A stretch of 64,000 bases of DNA, taken from positions 11,413,001-11,477,000 of the forward strand of contig OX335653.1 of NCBI GenBank assembly GCA_946894095.1, in the 5' to 3' direction. A model generated the notes under the pieces. The model was not told where the DNA came from. It saw only the letters and a list, made by a program, of their open reading frames with translations, and made no database searches. This document shows positions 12,854 through 23,490 of the stretch, piece by piece. How positions within the stretch are numbered: position 1 is the first letter of the stretch; each line of letters opens with the position of its first letter. This DNA is from Incurvaria masculella. Taxonomy: Eukaryota; Arthropoda; Insecta; Lepidoptera; Incurvariidae. Made by a program: the position numbers and the translations under genes.

Positions 12854-13040
12854 GTTCTTACTCCGTTTAAAAATAGTAAGTGCTTCAAAGGCATATAGTA
12901 AACTTATCCCTTAACCATATATATAGTTCAGACTCCATATCAAAAATAGTAAGTATTTCAATAGGCATAAATTGGAAATACCCTGTAACCATATAAGTAT
13001 GTATCTAGTTCTCATTCCGTTTCAAAAATAGTAAGTATTT
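12854..13040 (+). repeat. Triplicated 70-80 bp motif
   Basis: Three degenerate tandem copies of a motif built from 'tagttctcactccgttt', 'caaaaatagtaagtatttca' and 'ggcataaa...taaccatata' begin near 12854, 12926 and 13009. The third copy is truncated about 100 bp before the SINE at 13144. Confidence 0.6.
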
Positions 13041-13143
13041 CTATGTTCATTAAGTGGAAGTTCATACGCAAAAGTATCCACATGCATAGGTTTAGAGGAA
13101 AATTGAAAATGAAAATAAAGTGGAAAATTCTAAGAAGCTTAGT

Positions 13144-13529
13144 CAGCCTCAGTGGCCCAGTGGCGCGACACTTCGGCGATCGCTCTCCGAAGTTAAGCAA
13201 CGCTGGGTCCGGTCTGGTCTTGGAGGGGTGACCATTCGACCGTTGAGAGATGCTTGCCGTGGTTCGGATTCCACGTAAAGCTGTAGGTCCCCTTCCTTAC
13301 TTACTAGGTGGTAGGGTTTATCCCGCCCGGGTTGGTACCATCGCATTGGATGAACGATGGTCGAAGCGGCAATGAAAATTGTCCGTGTTTTCCATCCAGT
13401 TCAATGTAGCCGTGCAATATAAGGAAGGTCCTGGCATGGCACCTAGTTCCCATGTGGTGTGTTGGGCTAATACCATGACAGAACTTGTGGTATTAGCCAT
13501 CCATGTCCAGTCACATAAAAAAAAATACT
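13144..13529 (+). repeat. 5S-rRNA-derived SINE, best-preserved copy
   Basis: The portion at 13176-13232 reads ctccgaagttaagcaacg, then tgggtccggtctggtcttgg and aggggtgacc. This is the internal promoter region of 5S rRNA (A-box and C-box area) with small changes. The body follows: 'aggtccccttccttactta', 'cccgcccgggttggtaccat', and a tail 'ccatgtccagtcacat' with A9. SINEs with a 5S-type pol III promoter are a known class (SINE3). The copy is non-coding; short frames over it are spurious. Confidence 0.85.
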
Positions 13530-14789
13530 GTTCTGATTTAGAAAAGGATTTTTCTTAAAAAATCACGCTGGTAGTCAAAAATATTACATTTAATACAAAT
13601 AGTTTGAAAAATGGTCATAAAAAGAAAACGGCCCACGTGACCTCTACGACCTCGATTTGTAGAAATTCTATCGATAGAGAAAATCACCAGGCATTCAGAT
13701 GTATAACCCAGATGTACGATGGGTTTGCGTACTATATTATTTTTGTGTCGTGAATGTCTCAGTATAGACTATGGTATGGTGCAGCGCGGGGTAGCTGGCT
13801 TCGGAGCGAGTTCGTTAGCTTCCGCCGATGATTTAGTGGGAGGCGAAAAAACCCTGCCGAGCCTGAGCATCCCCTGATAAGAGGCGAGGATGCGGAGAAC
13901 TAAAGCTTTGTGTGTGTGTGTGCAACCTGAAGATTTCAAAGGCCGAGGCATTTATAAGTGGCTGATTCCAAAATTCTAAACATATTAAGCATGAATATTC
14001 AAGTAAATAATCTTTTTTTTTCAGCCTTTTGCTGTCTACTGCCTCCCCCCACCCCCTTCTAACATCGCCAAGTTGTGCGGTACGTAAGTAAAACATACTT
14101 TTTCTAATTAAGTAAGTATGTCCGTGAATCAAGGACACATTAATTAAAGAAAGACAGCTGTAACAAGAAGGACTTTATGAATATACTGCAAGGCTGAACT
14201 TAAACCATACCGCGTGTATACGTCTACCAATTCCGCCACCAGCTCTAAAACCATAATTCGAAATTCTCATGCAGTCCCTCCTCCCGTAATCAATGCCTCT
14301 CACTAACATAGTGTTTAAGATTATACATACATTGATTGAACGCTTTACCTGCGTTACGGACATTTACTGGAAAGATTGAACATTCAAACATATTCATCGT
14401 CATATGCGAATGTGTCACACGTACATTCGTCAATTTCAATCCAATTATGGCATTGTTCAAGATACGACAATAAGCTCAAATATGAACTCTAACAAAAGAA
14501 GTAAGCATAATCAATTTATTATGGTGTAGAAGTATATCGTGAAACGATGCATCAGCTTTATTTATAGTTTTATCCAATATTTGGGAGAACATATCAGGTT
14601 TTGGATGATCTGACTGATTAGTTAAATAAATAAAAAAATAAAAAAAGCTGGCAAGATTTGTATTAAATCTAATTTAAATCTCATAAACAGAGAATATCTT
14701 ACCATATCGACCCGTTCCTTTCAACAAAATGGAATGTTCAGAGTCTTTTCGGAAATATTTAATCGTCACGGGCCATTTGCAAGGCCCTA
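13530..14789. other. Unassigned DNA with a short (GT)n run
   Basis: A (TG)6 run lies at 13909-13922, next to a modestly GC-rich, unrecognised patch (13770-13960). Confidence 0.35.
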
Positions 14790-14930
14790 ACAAAAAGAAA
14801 TGAAAATGAAAATGAAAAAATACTTTATTTGCAGCCATACGGTACAAAAAGGCAAAAGGCAGGAAATTAATGCCATAAGGCATTCTCTACCATTCAACCT
14901 TAGAGATGTAGGAGAGGTGCAGTGAGGCGG
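14790..14930 (-). repeat. Probable LINE 3'-end fragment
   Basis: It begins with repeated GAAAAT units and continues 'actttatttgcagccatacg'. Such (GAAAAT)n-type joints are seen at insect LINE 3' ends read in reverse. No coding part is recognisable. Confidence 0.3.
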
Positions 14931-15117
14931 GCAAAAAAAAGTAAACGTAAAACAAAATGAATTAGCGAAAATATTAACTAACCTAAAAATATCGTAAAGA
15001 AGAAGGATATCGTAAAGAATATTTTGCAAAGTAAAATTGGGCAGCAAGAGTAAATCTTTCTAGAATGTATTTAATGTTCCTAACGTGGTGAAATCGCCTG
15101 CATTATATTTATTTTTA

Positions 15118-15287
15118 ACTAGCTGAGGAACCTGGCTCCGCTCGGGTCAATGTCGTTTTGGACTGATATCGGGCTTATTTTTCTTTTTTTTCTAAATGTC
15201 ATCAAAACTGGTTCAGTGGTTTAGGCGTCAAAACTTAACATGCAGAGAGAGTAATTTTTGTATTTATAATGTTAGTATTGTTGTTAA
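15118..15287 (+). repeat. Interspersed repeat, 'ccggctccgctcggg' family
   Basis: It starts 'ctagctgaggaacctggct' plus 'ccgctcgggtcaatg', continues 'catcaaaactggttcagtgg' and ends 'tttataatgttagta'. These three phrases mark a very common lepidopteran retroelement-type repeat. Related fragments lie at 44155, 52908, 54390, 56765, 59055 and 63004. Confidence 0.65.
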
Positions 15288-15976
15288 TAGATTTTCTGAA
15301 TTTGCTGAATGCATCATAACTTTGTGTAGGTAATGTAAAACAAAGTTTTTTTTTGTAATTACTGACGCAACGTATTTCTTCTGTAACGTACTAATCAGCT
15401 AACATGACTGATGTAAGGAATACTAGGTAAGGTATACTGGATAAAGTTTTGGCATTCTGTTCACAGAACACACTGCACACCTCGGATCATCTAAGTTGCA
15501 CACTATAACAGTAATCCATTTATAAGTAAGTTATGATTAACTACAAATTAGCTTTCTAAAGGGTCTATCCAATTTAGTTCCCGCAATCTTCTTTATGTCC
15601 AGTCGATAATGCGATTAAGAGGAGCCAGATTTTTCATTCTGCTTGAAGCAGTCGGTTATCGAACCAGAAAATTGCTTTCTGTGTAAATGATTGGATGCTC
15701 TAGACAATCGTTTTAAATTTAATAATGGCAACTACTGGAAGGTACACAGCGTTCTTGTTAAAATCGTTTATATTTTTATTGTACAGAAAATACATTTTAG
15801 TATCACATACATCTAGTATTTATTGATGCAGGAATATTTAATTTCATGAAAACAATGTTATAATAAATTCAAATGTTGGAAACATATTGTCACAAAAAGA
15901 AAAGTTTTGAATTTTAAATAATTATTTGAGTTTTCAAGCATAAAACATTTATGAAATATAAAATTTCTAAAAGTTT
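15288..15976. other. Unassigned DNA
   Basis: No supported feature. Confidence 0.4.
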
Positions 15977-16027
15977 CTATCTAAAGCATGCATATTGTAA
16001 ATCAGACAATATGCATGCTTTAGATAG
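15977..16027. repeat. Perfect 22-bp inverted repeat with 7-nt loop
   Basis: Arms 15977-15998 and 16006-16027 are exactly complementary over 22 bp, separated by AAATCAG; each arm contains GCATGCAT. If transcribed it would form a fully paired hairpin. Perfect pairing and short length argue against a typical microRNA precursor. Confidence 0.8.
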
Positions 16028-17646
16028 TCAAATGTCAAAATGTTTATTCTCTATCTATAATGAGAATGAATATATTTTCAGACGTAGTACGTATTTCTAT
16101 ACGTTTTAATATTATTTTATAAATATTTTTAACAACACTTTTCTTTAGACATCTCAGAAACTCCAACTAGAAAAAAACATGGTCGTAAGGGCGTTTCCCG
16201 TGATATTATAAAACTATCATATAAACGTATATACGAGTATGACCCGAAAAGGGCGCAATCAATACAACGTAATAGTGGTGGTCCCATAGTGGTAATTTTA
16301 TTGCATAGTGATTAAATCGTGGTGCAGTTCTAAATTATTCACCTATATATGACTATTTCGTTACTATTGTTTAATTAATTATGAAAAACACAGTCATGCA
16401 TGTATAATTTTTTTTAAATTTTTACTATATGTATCGCCGACCTATGGTTTCCAAAAATACCAATTATAATACGTTTACAATATTTGAGTTAAAATTTAAT
16501 CAAGAAGTGCCTGAATGAATGAAAGTCTCACCAATGTTAACATAATCAATATTAAAGAAACAGAAAACAAAAGATAGAAGAGCAAAAAATAATTAAAATT
16601 AAGTCAAATAGTATGTTCTTAATTTAAGTTAAGAAAGTACCTAATTTTTTTACAAAATAAATACATTTCTGAAAGTTCATTATTATAAGTTCATAGCATA
16701 ATTAATCTTGCATTCTGCAAGAAAGAATCATTCTCTTAATCTGGTCTATAATTCTGGGAGGACTTTAAAGTTAATTTTGTCTAAAAGCATTTATTTATTT
16801 ATATATTTATAGTTTTAGGCAGGGCTTTCGTATTATTAAGAAATATCTGAAATACAAGAAGTCATATGATCAAAGTGTGTTCACCAGTTACGCGACAAAT
16901 TAATCTTTTTTTTTTATTATTATGATTTGGAACCTAGAACGCGACCATAACCTTGCAAAAGAGTTATGTAAATTATATATATATGACTATATTATCGATT
17001 TTATGATATTTATGCAACTATTATTAATTTAAAAAAAGTTAATGCAACTAAAACGTATACTTGACTACATTCGTATTTAAAGACAGGCTCATAAGCATTT
17101 AGTAGTCGACAGTTACGCAACCAACATGAGATTGTTATGTACCTAATGGTTCAAAGCCTTTAACTCAATTACTACTTGCACAAGAGCCATATAAACAAAT
17201 ATTATTTGACCATTTGGGATATTTAGTGACGTTTAAATAACAGAAAGATTTATTTGAGAGGTTTTATAAATATATATATTTTTTTTATTTATGGTACTTT
17301 TTTATCGTCTTAGGAAATGCGCTGTTAGCATGCACCTACGTAGATAATCCCCAAAAGTTTTCAGTTTTCCGCCCACCCAACCAGCCCATCCATCTTTCTT
17401 TCTGTTTGACTTTTCTCTGAGCAACCAACTCCCTGCTGATTACAACGCATTAGTCTTGCGAGCACATGATATCAACGTGTACTTGTATATGACGCTTATA
17501 TTCAAGTACATTTTACCTAATTTTCATTTGCATTTCACTGATAATAAAGTCAACTACTAAATACTAATACTACTAAAAAATACTTTTCCTCGCAAAAATT
17601 TAAGTCACTTACAAGGAAATACTGCTTTTGAAATGCTCACTTTATA
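16028..17646. other. Unassigned, very AT-rich DNA
   Basis: Long A/T runs and no supported gene or element. Confidence 0.4.
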
Positions 17647-17676
17647 ATGGTCGGGGAAAAAGTCTTTTCGCATTAT
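17647..17676 (+). repeat. mariner left terminal inverted repeat
   Basis: Contains GGGGAAAAAGT and TTCGCATT, the two blocks shared with the right end. Confidence 0.85.
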
Positions 17677-17827
17677 AGTATGTATGAACTTGTAATAAAA
17701 TCTCTTTGGCTATACTATTTGTATCTGGCTGGTTTTGGTATCATTGAAAGTTTAAATTTTACAGAACATAATTCCAAATTCAAATTAGGAAAATGTGTGA
17801 TTCTAATTTGTTTTTCGTACTGTCAAA

Positions 17828-18853
17828 ATGAGTGAATCTAATGAAGAAATTCGATACATTTTAAAATTTTACTACAAAAAAGGTAAAAATGCAACGCAAG
17901 CCGCGAAAAAAATTTGCGATGTTTATGGACCTAGTGCAGTGTCTGTGAGAGTAGCACAAATTTGGTTTAAGCGTTTTCAATCCGGAAATTTTGATGTCAA
18001 AGATGCACGTCGCTCTGGTCGCCCTATTACGGATAAAATGGATGCCATTTTTGAAAAAGTGGAGCAAGATCGGCATATCAGTAGTTACGACGTAGCTGAA
18101 GAACTAGGAATTGACCACAAAACAGTTTTGGCGCATTTGAAAAAAACTGGGTACACAAAAAAGCTCGATATTTGGGTACCTCACGAGCTCACTGAAAGAA
18201 ACCTAATGAACCGTGTACTCATTTGTGATTCTTTATTACGACGTAATGAAACCGAACCATTTTTGAAGAAGCTGATAACTGGTGATGAAAAGTGGATCAC
18301 GTACGACAAGAACGTGCGAAAAAGGTCGTGGTCAAAGGCCGGTCAAGCTTCACAGACTGTGGCGAAACCCGGGTTAACTCGCAACAAGGTGATGCTGTGT
18401 GTGTGGTGGGATTGGAAGGGCATTATTCATTATGAGCTGTTACCACCAGGCAGGACCATCGATTCTGAACTCTACTGCGAACAACTGATGAGATTAAAGC
18501 AAGAAGTTGAGAGAAAGCGGCCGGAATTAATCAACAGAAGGGGTGTGGTTTTTCATCATGATAACGCTAGACCTCACACATCTTTAGCCACTCAGCAAAA
18601 ACTAAGAGAGTTTGGCTGGGAGGTGTTAATGCATCCGCCGTATAGTCCTGACCTTGCACCTTCAGATTTCCACCTGTTTAGGTCTCTTCAGAATTCTTTA
18701 GGCAGTGTCAGGTTAACATCACGAGAGGACTGCCAGAACCACTTGTCGCGGTATATTGATCAGAAGTCCCAATATTTCTATAGCAATGGGATCATGTCCC
18801 TACCTACAAGATGGCAAAAAGTTATCGAACAAAATGGTACCTACATACTTTAG
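17828..18853 (+). CDS. mariner transposase, 341 aa, apparently intact
   Basis: This cut-and-paste DNA transposase acts in the nucleus on the element's own inverted ends and inserts into TA sites. Visible parts in order: an N-terminal helix-turn-helix pair (about 1-55 and 75-108) for end binding, joined by an AT-hook-like RRSGRP (61-66); the linker signature WVPHEL (116-121); then the DD34D catalytic domain with D153 in TGDEKW, D245 in HHDNARPH and D280 in LAPSDFHLF, with exactly 34 residues between the last two. The start MSESNEE gives the usual mariner length (about 340-350 aa). There is no stop or frameshift. The gene begins 181 bp inside the left end and stops 76 bp before the right end. 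Which mariner subfamily it belongs to needs a tree. Whether it is active cannot be told from sequence alone. Confidence 0.95.
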   Translation: MSESNEEIRYILKFYYKKGKNATQAAKKICDVYGPSAVSVRVAQIWFKRFQSGNFDVKDARRSGRPITDKMDAIFEKVEQDRHISSYDVAEELGIDHKTVLAHLKKTGYTKKLDIWVPHELTERNLMNRVLICDSLLRRNETEPFLKKLITGDEKWITYDKNVRKRSWSKAGQASQTVAKPGLTRNKVMLCVWWDWKGIIHYELLPPGRTIDSELYCEQLMRLKQEVERKRPELINRRGVVFHHDNARPHTSLATQQKLREFGWEVLMHPPYSPDLAPSDFHLFRSLQNSLGSVRLTSREDCQNHLSRYIDQKSQYFYSNGIMSLPTRWQKVIEQNGTYIL

Positions 18854-18899
18854 TTAAATGTAAATAAACCATATTAAAAAATGTTTTGAATTTTCATAA

Positions 18900-18929
18900 A
18901 AAATGCGAAGAAACTTTTTCCCCAACCTA
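18900..18929 (-). repeat. mariner right terminal inverted repeat
   Basis: Reads aatgcgaagaaacttttt then ccccaaccta on the plus strand, the complement of the left end with a few changes. Confidence 0.85.
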
Positions 18930-19573
18930 TATATTCATTACAGTATTCCAAAATTAAATATAGAACATAATTTACAATTTGATGAAATCCACATTAAAAA
19001 TCTTATTGGAAATAAATCATATCGCTCTTCAATCAATCTTCTTTCTAAAAAATCAATCTTTATTTAATGTATGTTTACTCTTCACTTAATTCATGCTAGT
19101 TGAATTTCTTTAAACAAACTTAATCAAACCAACAAACATCTTGAAAAATAATACAATTGGTAGAAAATCCAACTCCAACCTTAAGAAAATATTATGTTCT
19201 CCAATTACGCGTTATTCGATATTTGAAATGAGAGGGCGCATTGATCCGTTATGTAATTAGAAGCTCGGTAGGAATCCAAATCACAATAATTAGGAGCCGC
19301 CCTTTGTTCTCGGTCGGTGTAGCCGTAGCTAATTTCTACGTGAAAACAACAATAGAGTAACAATGCCCACCAGTCTCCGGCTAAATAATAATGGCTGTTC
19401 TTTGAAAAAAAATCCGAGGGAAAATACGTAAAGGTAATGGATTGTGCTTAATATAATCAAAGAAGGAACATCCTTCTTGGGGTAGATAATTTTGGGTTCG
19501 TTACTCTAGCCTTAGCCAATGTACTAAGTATCTTATTTATTCGCTTTCAAAGGAATTCATTTGCAGGCAGAAT
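18930..19573. promoter_or_regulatory. Spacer between mariner and tRNA array, with a GC-richer patch
   Basis: 19200-19400 is non-repetitive and less AT-rich than its surroundings (for example gaggagccgccctttgttct-like texture around 19300). Possible regulatory DNA, weak inference only. Confidence 0.12.
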
Positions 19574-19586
19574 AATTTACGTATAT
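19574..19586 (+). repeat. 13-bp direct repeat, left flank of the tRNA array
   Basis: AATTTACGTATAT, identical to 23696-23708. The two copies abut the exact limits of the amplified sequence, as a target-site duplication would. Confidence 0.8.
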
Positions 19587-19670
19587 TAATTTGAGTTTCA
19601 GCGACATCTACATTTTAAGCATTGTAATCAGATTTTGAAAATAATCTGAAAAAGTATTGGTCGTGACATT

Positions 19671-19745
19671 CGTCGGAAGCAGGACTTGAACCTGCGACCT
19701 TTGGATTACATGTCCACTGCTCTAAACCAACTGAGCTATCCCGAC
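19671..19745 (-). tRNA. tRNA copy 1; anticodon TGT (Thr) by stem placement, A33
   Basis: The 75-nt gene folds into a full cloverleaf. Acceptor stem GTCGGGA pairs with TTCCGAC (one G-U), D stem GCTC/GAGC with a 10-nt loop, anticodon stem GTGGA/TCCAA (four pairs and a G-A top mismatch), T stem GCAGG/CCTGC. The discriminator is G. The anticodon loop is CATGTAA, so stem placement puts TGT at 34-36 (threonine) and A at position 33, where U is nearly universal. A box TAGCTCAGTTGG and B box GGTTCAAGTCC are intact. T5, a pol III stop, follows 17 nt downstream, and TATAAT lies about 27-32 nt upstream, comparable to TATAT-type elements known before silkworm tRNA genes. No CCA is encoded, as expected for a eukaryote. 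No intron. It may be a functional gene, or a pol III transcript that no longer decodes. Confidence 0.8.
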
Positions 19746-20081
19746 AATTACATCAGCCAACGAATTTCTCGATTATATTCGAATCGACACAATGCTTCCC
19801 CTATCTTCTGCTAGATGGCGCTGATGATGTTTTTGCGTATTGATCCTACGCTAAGGCATTTTGACTGCAATGATTGAGCTATCAATCTTATTGCTGTCGT
19901 CACCAAAGACGTTTTTGGTATCGGACACTAAGAGTCAGCCCGGATTTTACTTGATAATTTTATGTATTTAATGGATACGACATTACCGTTATCTCATTAA
20001 TTTGAGTTTCAGCGACATCTACATTTTAAGCATTGTAATCAGATTTTGAAAATAATCTGAAAAAGTATTGGTCGTGACATT

Positions 20082-20156
20082 CGTCGGAAGCAGGACTTGA
20101 ACCTGCGACCTTTGGATTACATGTCCACTGCTCTAAACCAACTGAGCTATCCCGAC
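20082..20156 (-). tRNA. tRNA copy 2 (same sequence, minus strand)
   Basis: I see no difference from copy 1. The spacer to copy 3 has T6 in place of T5 (around 20322-20327), making that interval 412 bp. The mirrored interval between copies 8 and 9 has the same extra base. Confidence 0.8.
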
Positions 20157-20493
20157 AATTACATCAGCCAACGAATTTCTCGATTATATTCGAATCGACA
20201 CAATGCTTCCCCTATCTTCTGCTAGATGGCGCTGATGATGTTTTTGCGTATTGATCCTACGCTAAGGCATTTTGACTGCAATGATTGAGCTATCAATCTT
20301 ATTGCTGTCGTCACCAAAGACGTTTTTTGGTATCGGACACTAAGAGTCAGCCCGGATTTTACTTGATAATTTTATGTATTTAATGGATACGACATTACCG
20401 TTATCTCATTAATTTGAGTTTCAGCGACATCTACATTTTAAGCATTGTAATCAGATTTTGAAAATAATCTGAAAAAGTATTGGTCGTGACATT

Positions 20494-20568
20494 CGTCGGA
20501 AGCAGGACTTGAACCTGCGACCTTTGGATTACATGTCCACTGCTCTAAACCAACTGAGCTATCCCGAC
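20494..20568 (-). tRNA. tRNA copy 3 (minus strand)
   Basis: Full-length, same loop CATGTAA and same promoter boxes; 411 bp to copy 4. Confidence 0.8.
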
Positions 20569-20904
20569 AATTACATCAGCCAACGAATTTCTCGATTATA
20601 TTCGAATCGACACAATGCTTCCCCTATCTTCTGCTAGATGGCGCTGATGATGTTTTTGCGTATTGATCCTACGCTAAGGCATTTTGACTGCAATGATTGA
20701 GCTATCAATCTTATTGCTGTCGTCACCAAAGACGTTTTTGGTATCGGACACTAAGAGTCAGCCCGGATTTTACTTGATAATTTTATGTATTTAATGGATA
20801 CGACATTACCGTTATCTCATTAATTTGAGTTTCAGCGACATCTACATTTTAAGCATTGTAATCAGATTTTGAAAATAATCTGAAAAAGTATTGGTCGTGA
20901 CATT

Positions 20905-20979
20905 CGTCGGAAGCAGGACTTGAACCTGCGACCTTTGGATTACATGTCCACTGCTCTAAACCAACTGAGCTATCCCGAC
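20905..20979 (-). tRNA. tRNA copy 4 (minus strand)
   Basis: Full-length. The spacer to copy 5 has a private C-to-A change (ggacaataag near 21160). Confidence 0.8.
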
Positions 20980-21315
20980 AATTACATCAGCCAACGAATT
21001 TCTCGATTATATTCGAATCGACACAATGCTTCCCCTATCTTCTGCTAGATGGCGCTGATGATGTTTTTGCGTATTGATCCTACGCTAAGGCATTTTGACT
21101 GCAATGATTGAGCTATCAATCTTATTGCTGTCGTCACCAAAGACGTTTTTGGTATCGGACAATAAGAGTCAGCCCGGATTTTACTTGATAATTTTATGTA
21201 TTTAATGGATACGACATTACCGTTATCTCATTAATTTGAGTTTCAGCGACATCTACATTTTAAGCATTGTAATCAGATTTTGAAAATAATCTGAAAAAGT
21301 ATTGGTCGTGACATT

Positions 21316-21356
21316 CGTCGGAAGCAGGACTTGAACCTGCGACCTTTGGATTACAT
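21316..21356 (-). pseudogene. tRNA copy 5, 3' half only, cut at the palindrome junction
   Basis: The T arm, 3' acceptor strand and 3' anticodon stem are present; the copy ends in the anticodon loop at 21356, where sequence switches to the opposite-strand unit. The B box remains, but the A box and the 5' half are gone, so no tRNA can form. Confidence 0.85.
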
Positions 21357-21434
21357 CATCGCCATCTAGCAGAAGATAGGGGAAGCATTGTGTCGATTCG
21401 AATATAATCGAGAAATTCGTTGGCTGATGTAATT

Positions 21435-21509
21435 GTCGGGATAGCTCAGTTGGTTTAGAGCAGTGGACATGTAATCCAAAGGTCGCAGGTTCAAGTCCTG
21501 CTTCCGACG
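21435..21509 (+). tRNA. tRNA copy 6 (plus strand, first right of the junction)
   Basis: Complete gene with the 5' flank intact for about 75 bp back to the junction, so the upstream TATAAT is kept. It pairs with broken copy 5 in the palindrome. Confidence 0.8.
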
Positions 21510-21845
21510 AATGTCACGACCAATACTTTTTCAGATTATTTTCAAAATCTGATTACAATGCTTAAAATGTAGATGTCGCTGAAACTCAAATTAATGAGAT
21601 AACGGTAATGTCGTATCCATTAAATACATAAAATTATCAAGTAAAATCCGGGCTGACTCTTAGTGTCCGATACCAAAAACGTCTTTGGTGACGACAGCAA
21701 TAAGATTGATAGCTCAATCATTGCAGTCAAAATGCCTTAGCGTAGGATCAATACGCAAAAACATCATCAGCGCCATCTAGCAGAAGATAGGGGAAGCATT
21801 GTGTCGATTCGAATATAATCGAGAAATTCGTTGGCTGATGTAATT

Positions 21846-21920
21846 GTCGGGATAGCTCAGTTGGTTTAGAGCAGTGGACATGTAATCCAAAGGTCGCAGG
21901 TTCAAGTCCTGCTTCCGACG
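21846..21920 (+). tRNA. tRNA copy 7 (plus strand)
   Basis: Full-length, 411 bp from copy 6. The spacer to copy 8 has a private change (aatatgattg near 22110). Confidence 0.8.
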
Positions 21921-22256
21921 AATGTCACGACCAATACTTTTTCAGATTATTTTCAAAATCTGATTACAATGCTTAAAATGTAGATGTCGCTGAAACTCAA
22001 ATTAATGAGATAACGGTAATGTCGTATCCATTAAATACATAAAATTATCAAGTAAAATCCGGGCTGACTCTTAGTGTCCGATACCAAAAACGTCTTTGGT
22101 GACGACAGCAATATGATTGATAGCTCAATCATTGCAGTCAAAATGCCTTAGCGTAGGATCAATACGCAAAAACATCATCAGCGCCATCTAGCAGAAGATA
22201 GGGGAAGCATTGTGTCGATTCGAATATAATCGAGAAATTCGTTGGCTGATGTAATT

Positions 22257-22331
22257 GTCGGGATAGCTCAGTTGGTTTAGAGCAGTGGACATGTAATCCA
22301 AAGGTCGCAGGTTCAAGTCCTGCTTCCGACG
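22257..22331 (+). tRNA. tRNA copy 8 (plus strand)
   Basis: Full-length. Downstream, the spacer has attctcaaaa in place of attttcaaaa (near 22360) and the extra A (A6, near 22496) that mirrors the 2/3 interval. Confidence 0.8.
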
Positions 22332-22668
22332 AATGTCACGACCAATACTTTTTCAGATTATTCTCAAAATCTGATTACAATGCTTAAAATGTAGATGTCG
22401 CTGAAACTCAAATTAATGAGATAACGGTAATGTCGTATCCATTAAATACATAAAATTATCAAGTAAAATCCGGGCTGACTCTTAGTGTCCGATACCAAAA
22501 AACGTCTTTGGTGACGACAGCAATAAGATTGATAGCTCAATCATTGCAGTCAAAATGCCTTAGCGTAGGATCAATACGCAAAAACATCATCAGCGCCATC
22601 TAGCAGAAGATAGGGGAAGCATTGTGTCGATTCGAATATAATCGAGAAATTCGTTGGCTGATGTAATT

Positions 22669-22743
22669 GTCGGGATAGCTCAGTTGGTTTAGAGCAGTGG
22701 ACATGTAATCCAAAGGTCGCAGGTTCAAGTCCTGCTTCCGACG
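22669..22743 (+). tRNA. tRNA copy 9 (plus strand)
   Basis: Full-length, 412 bp from copy 8. Confidence 0.8.
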
Positions 22744-23079
22744 AATGTCACGACCAATACTTTTTCAGATTATTTTCAAAATCTGATTACAATGCTTAAA
22801 ATGTAGATGTCGCTGAAACTCAAATTAATGAGATAACGGTAATGTCGTATCCATTAAATACATAAAATTATCAAGTAAAATCCGGGCTGACTCTTAGTGT
22901 CCGATACCAAAAACGTCTTTGGTGACGACAGCAATAAGATTGATAGCTCAATCATTGCAGTCAAAATGCCTTAGCGTAGGATCAATACGCAAAAACATCA
23001 TCAGCGCCATCTAGCAGAAGATAGGGGAAGCATTGTGTCGATTCGAATATAATCGAGAAATTCGTTGGCTGATGTAATT

Positions 23080-23154
23080 GTCGGGATAGCTCAGTTGGTT
23101 TAGAGCAGTGGACATGTAATCCAAAGGTCGCAGGTTCAAGTCCTGCTTCCGACG
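23080..23154 (+). tRNA. tRNA copy 10 (plus strand)
   Basis: Full-length; palindromic partner of copy 1. The spacer to copy 11 has a private A-to-T change (acatataatt near 23272). Confidence 0.8.
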
Positions 23155-23490
23155 AATGTCACGACCAATACTTTTTCAGATTATTTTCAAAATCTGATTA
23201 CAATGCTTAAAATGTAGATGTCGCTGAAACTCAAATTAATGAGATAACGGTAATGTCGTATCCATTAAATACATATAATTATCAAGTAAAATCCGGGCTG
23301 ACTCTTAGTGTCCGATACCAAAAACGTCTTTGGTGACGACAGCAATAAGATTGATAGCTCAATCATTGCAGTCAAAATGCCTTAGCGTAGGATCAATACG
23401 CAAAAACATCATCAGCGCCATCTAGCAGAAGATAGGGGAAGCATTGTGTCGATTCGAATATAATCGAGAAATTCGTTGGCTGATGTAATT

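Larger units (their letters stand above)
17647..18929 (+). mobile_element. Full-length mariner (Tc1/mariner superfamily) element
   Basis: The 1,283-bp element is bounded by TA dinucleotides (17645-17646 and 18930-18931), the standard target duplication of the superfamily. The terminal inverted repeats are about 27-30 bp: the left begins ATGGTCGGGGAAAAAGTCTT and the right (reversed) TAGGTTGGGGAAAAAGTTTC, both continuing TTCGCATT in register, with about five mismatches. One uninterrupted transposase gene fills the interior. Total length matches canonical mariners (about 1.3 kb). Intact frame and ends suggest recent arrival or activity. Confidence 0.93.

Noticed and set aside
13176..13232. A 5S rRNA gene
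   Set aside because: Only about half of 5S is present and it is fused to a long unrelated body with an A-rich tail, which is SINE structure.
15977..16027. Calling the perfect hairpin a microRNA gene
   Set aside because: Too short and fully paired; no typical bulges or flanking lower stem. Kept only as an inverted repeat.
17647..17835. Separate 62-codon gene before the transposase
   Set aside because: It lies within the mariner left end and leader and overlaps the transposase start; it has no counterpart in known mariners.
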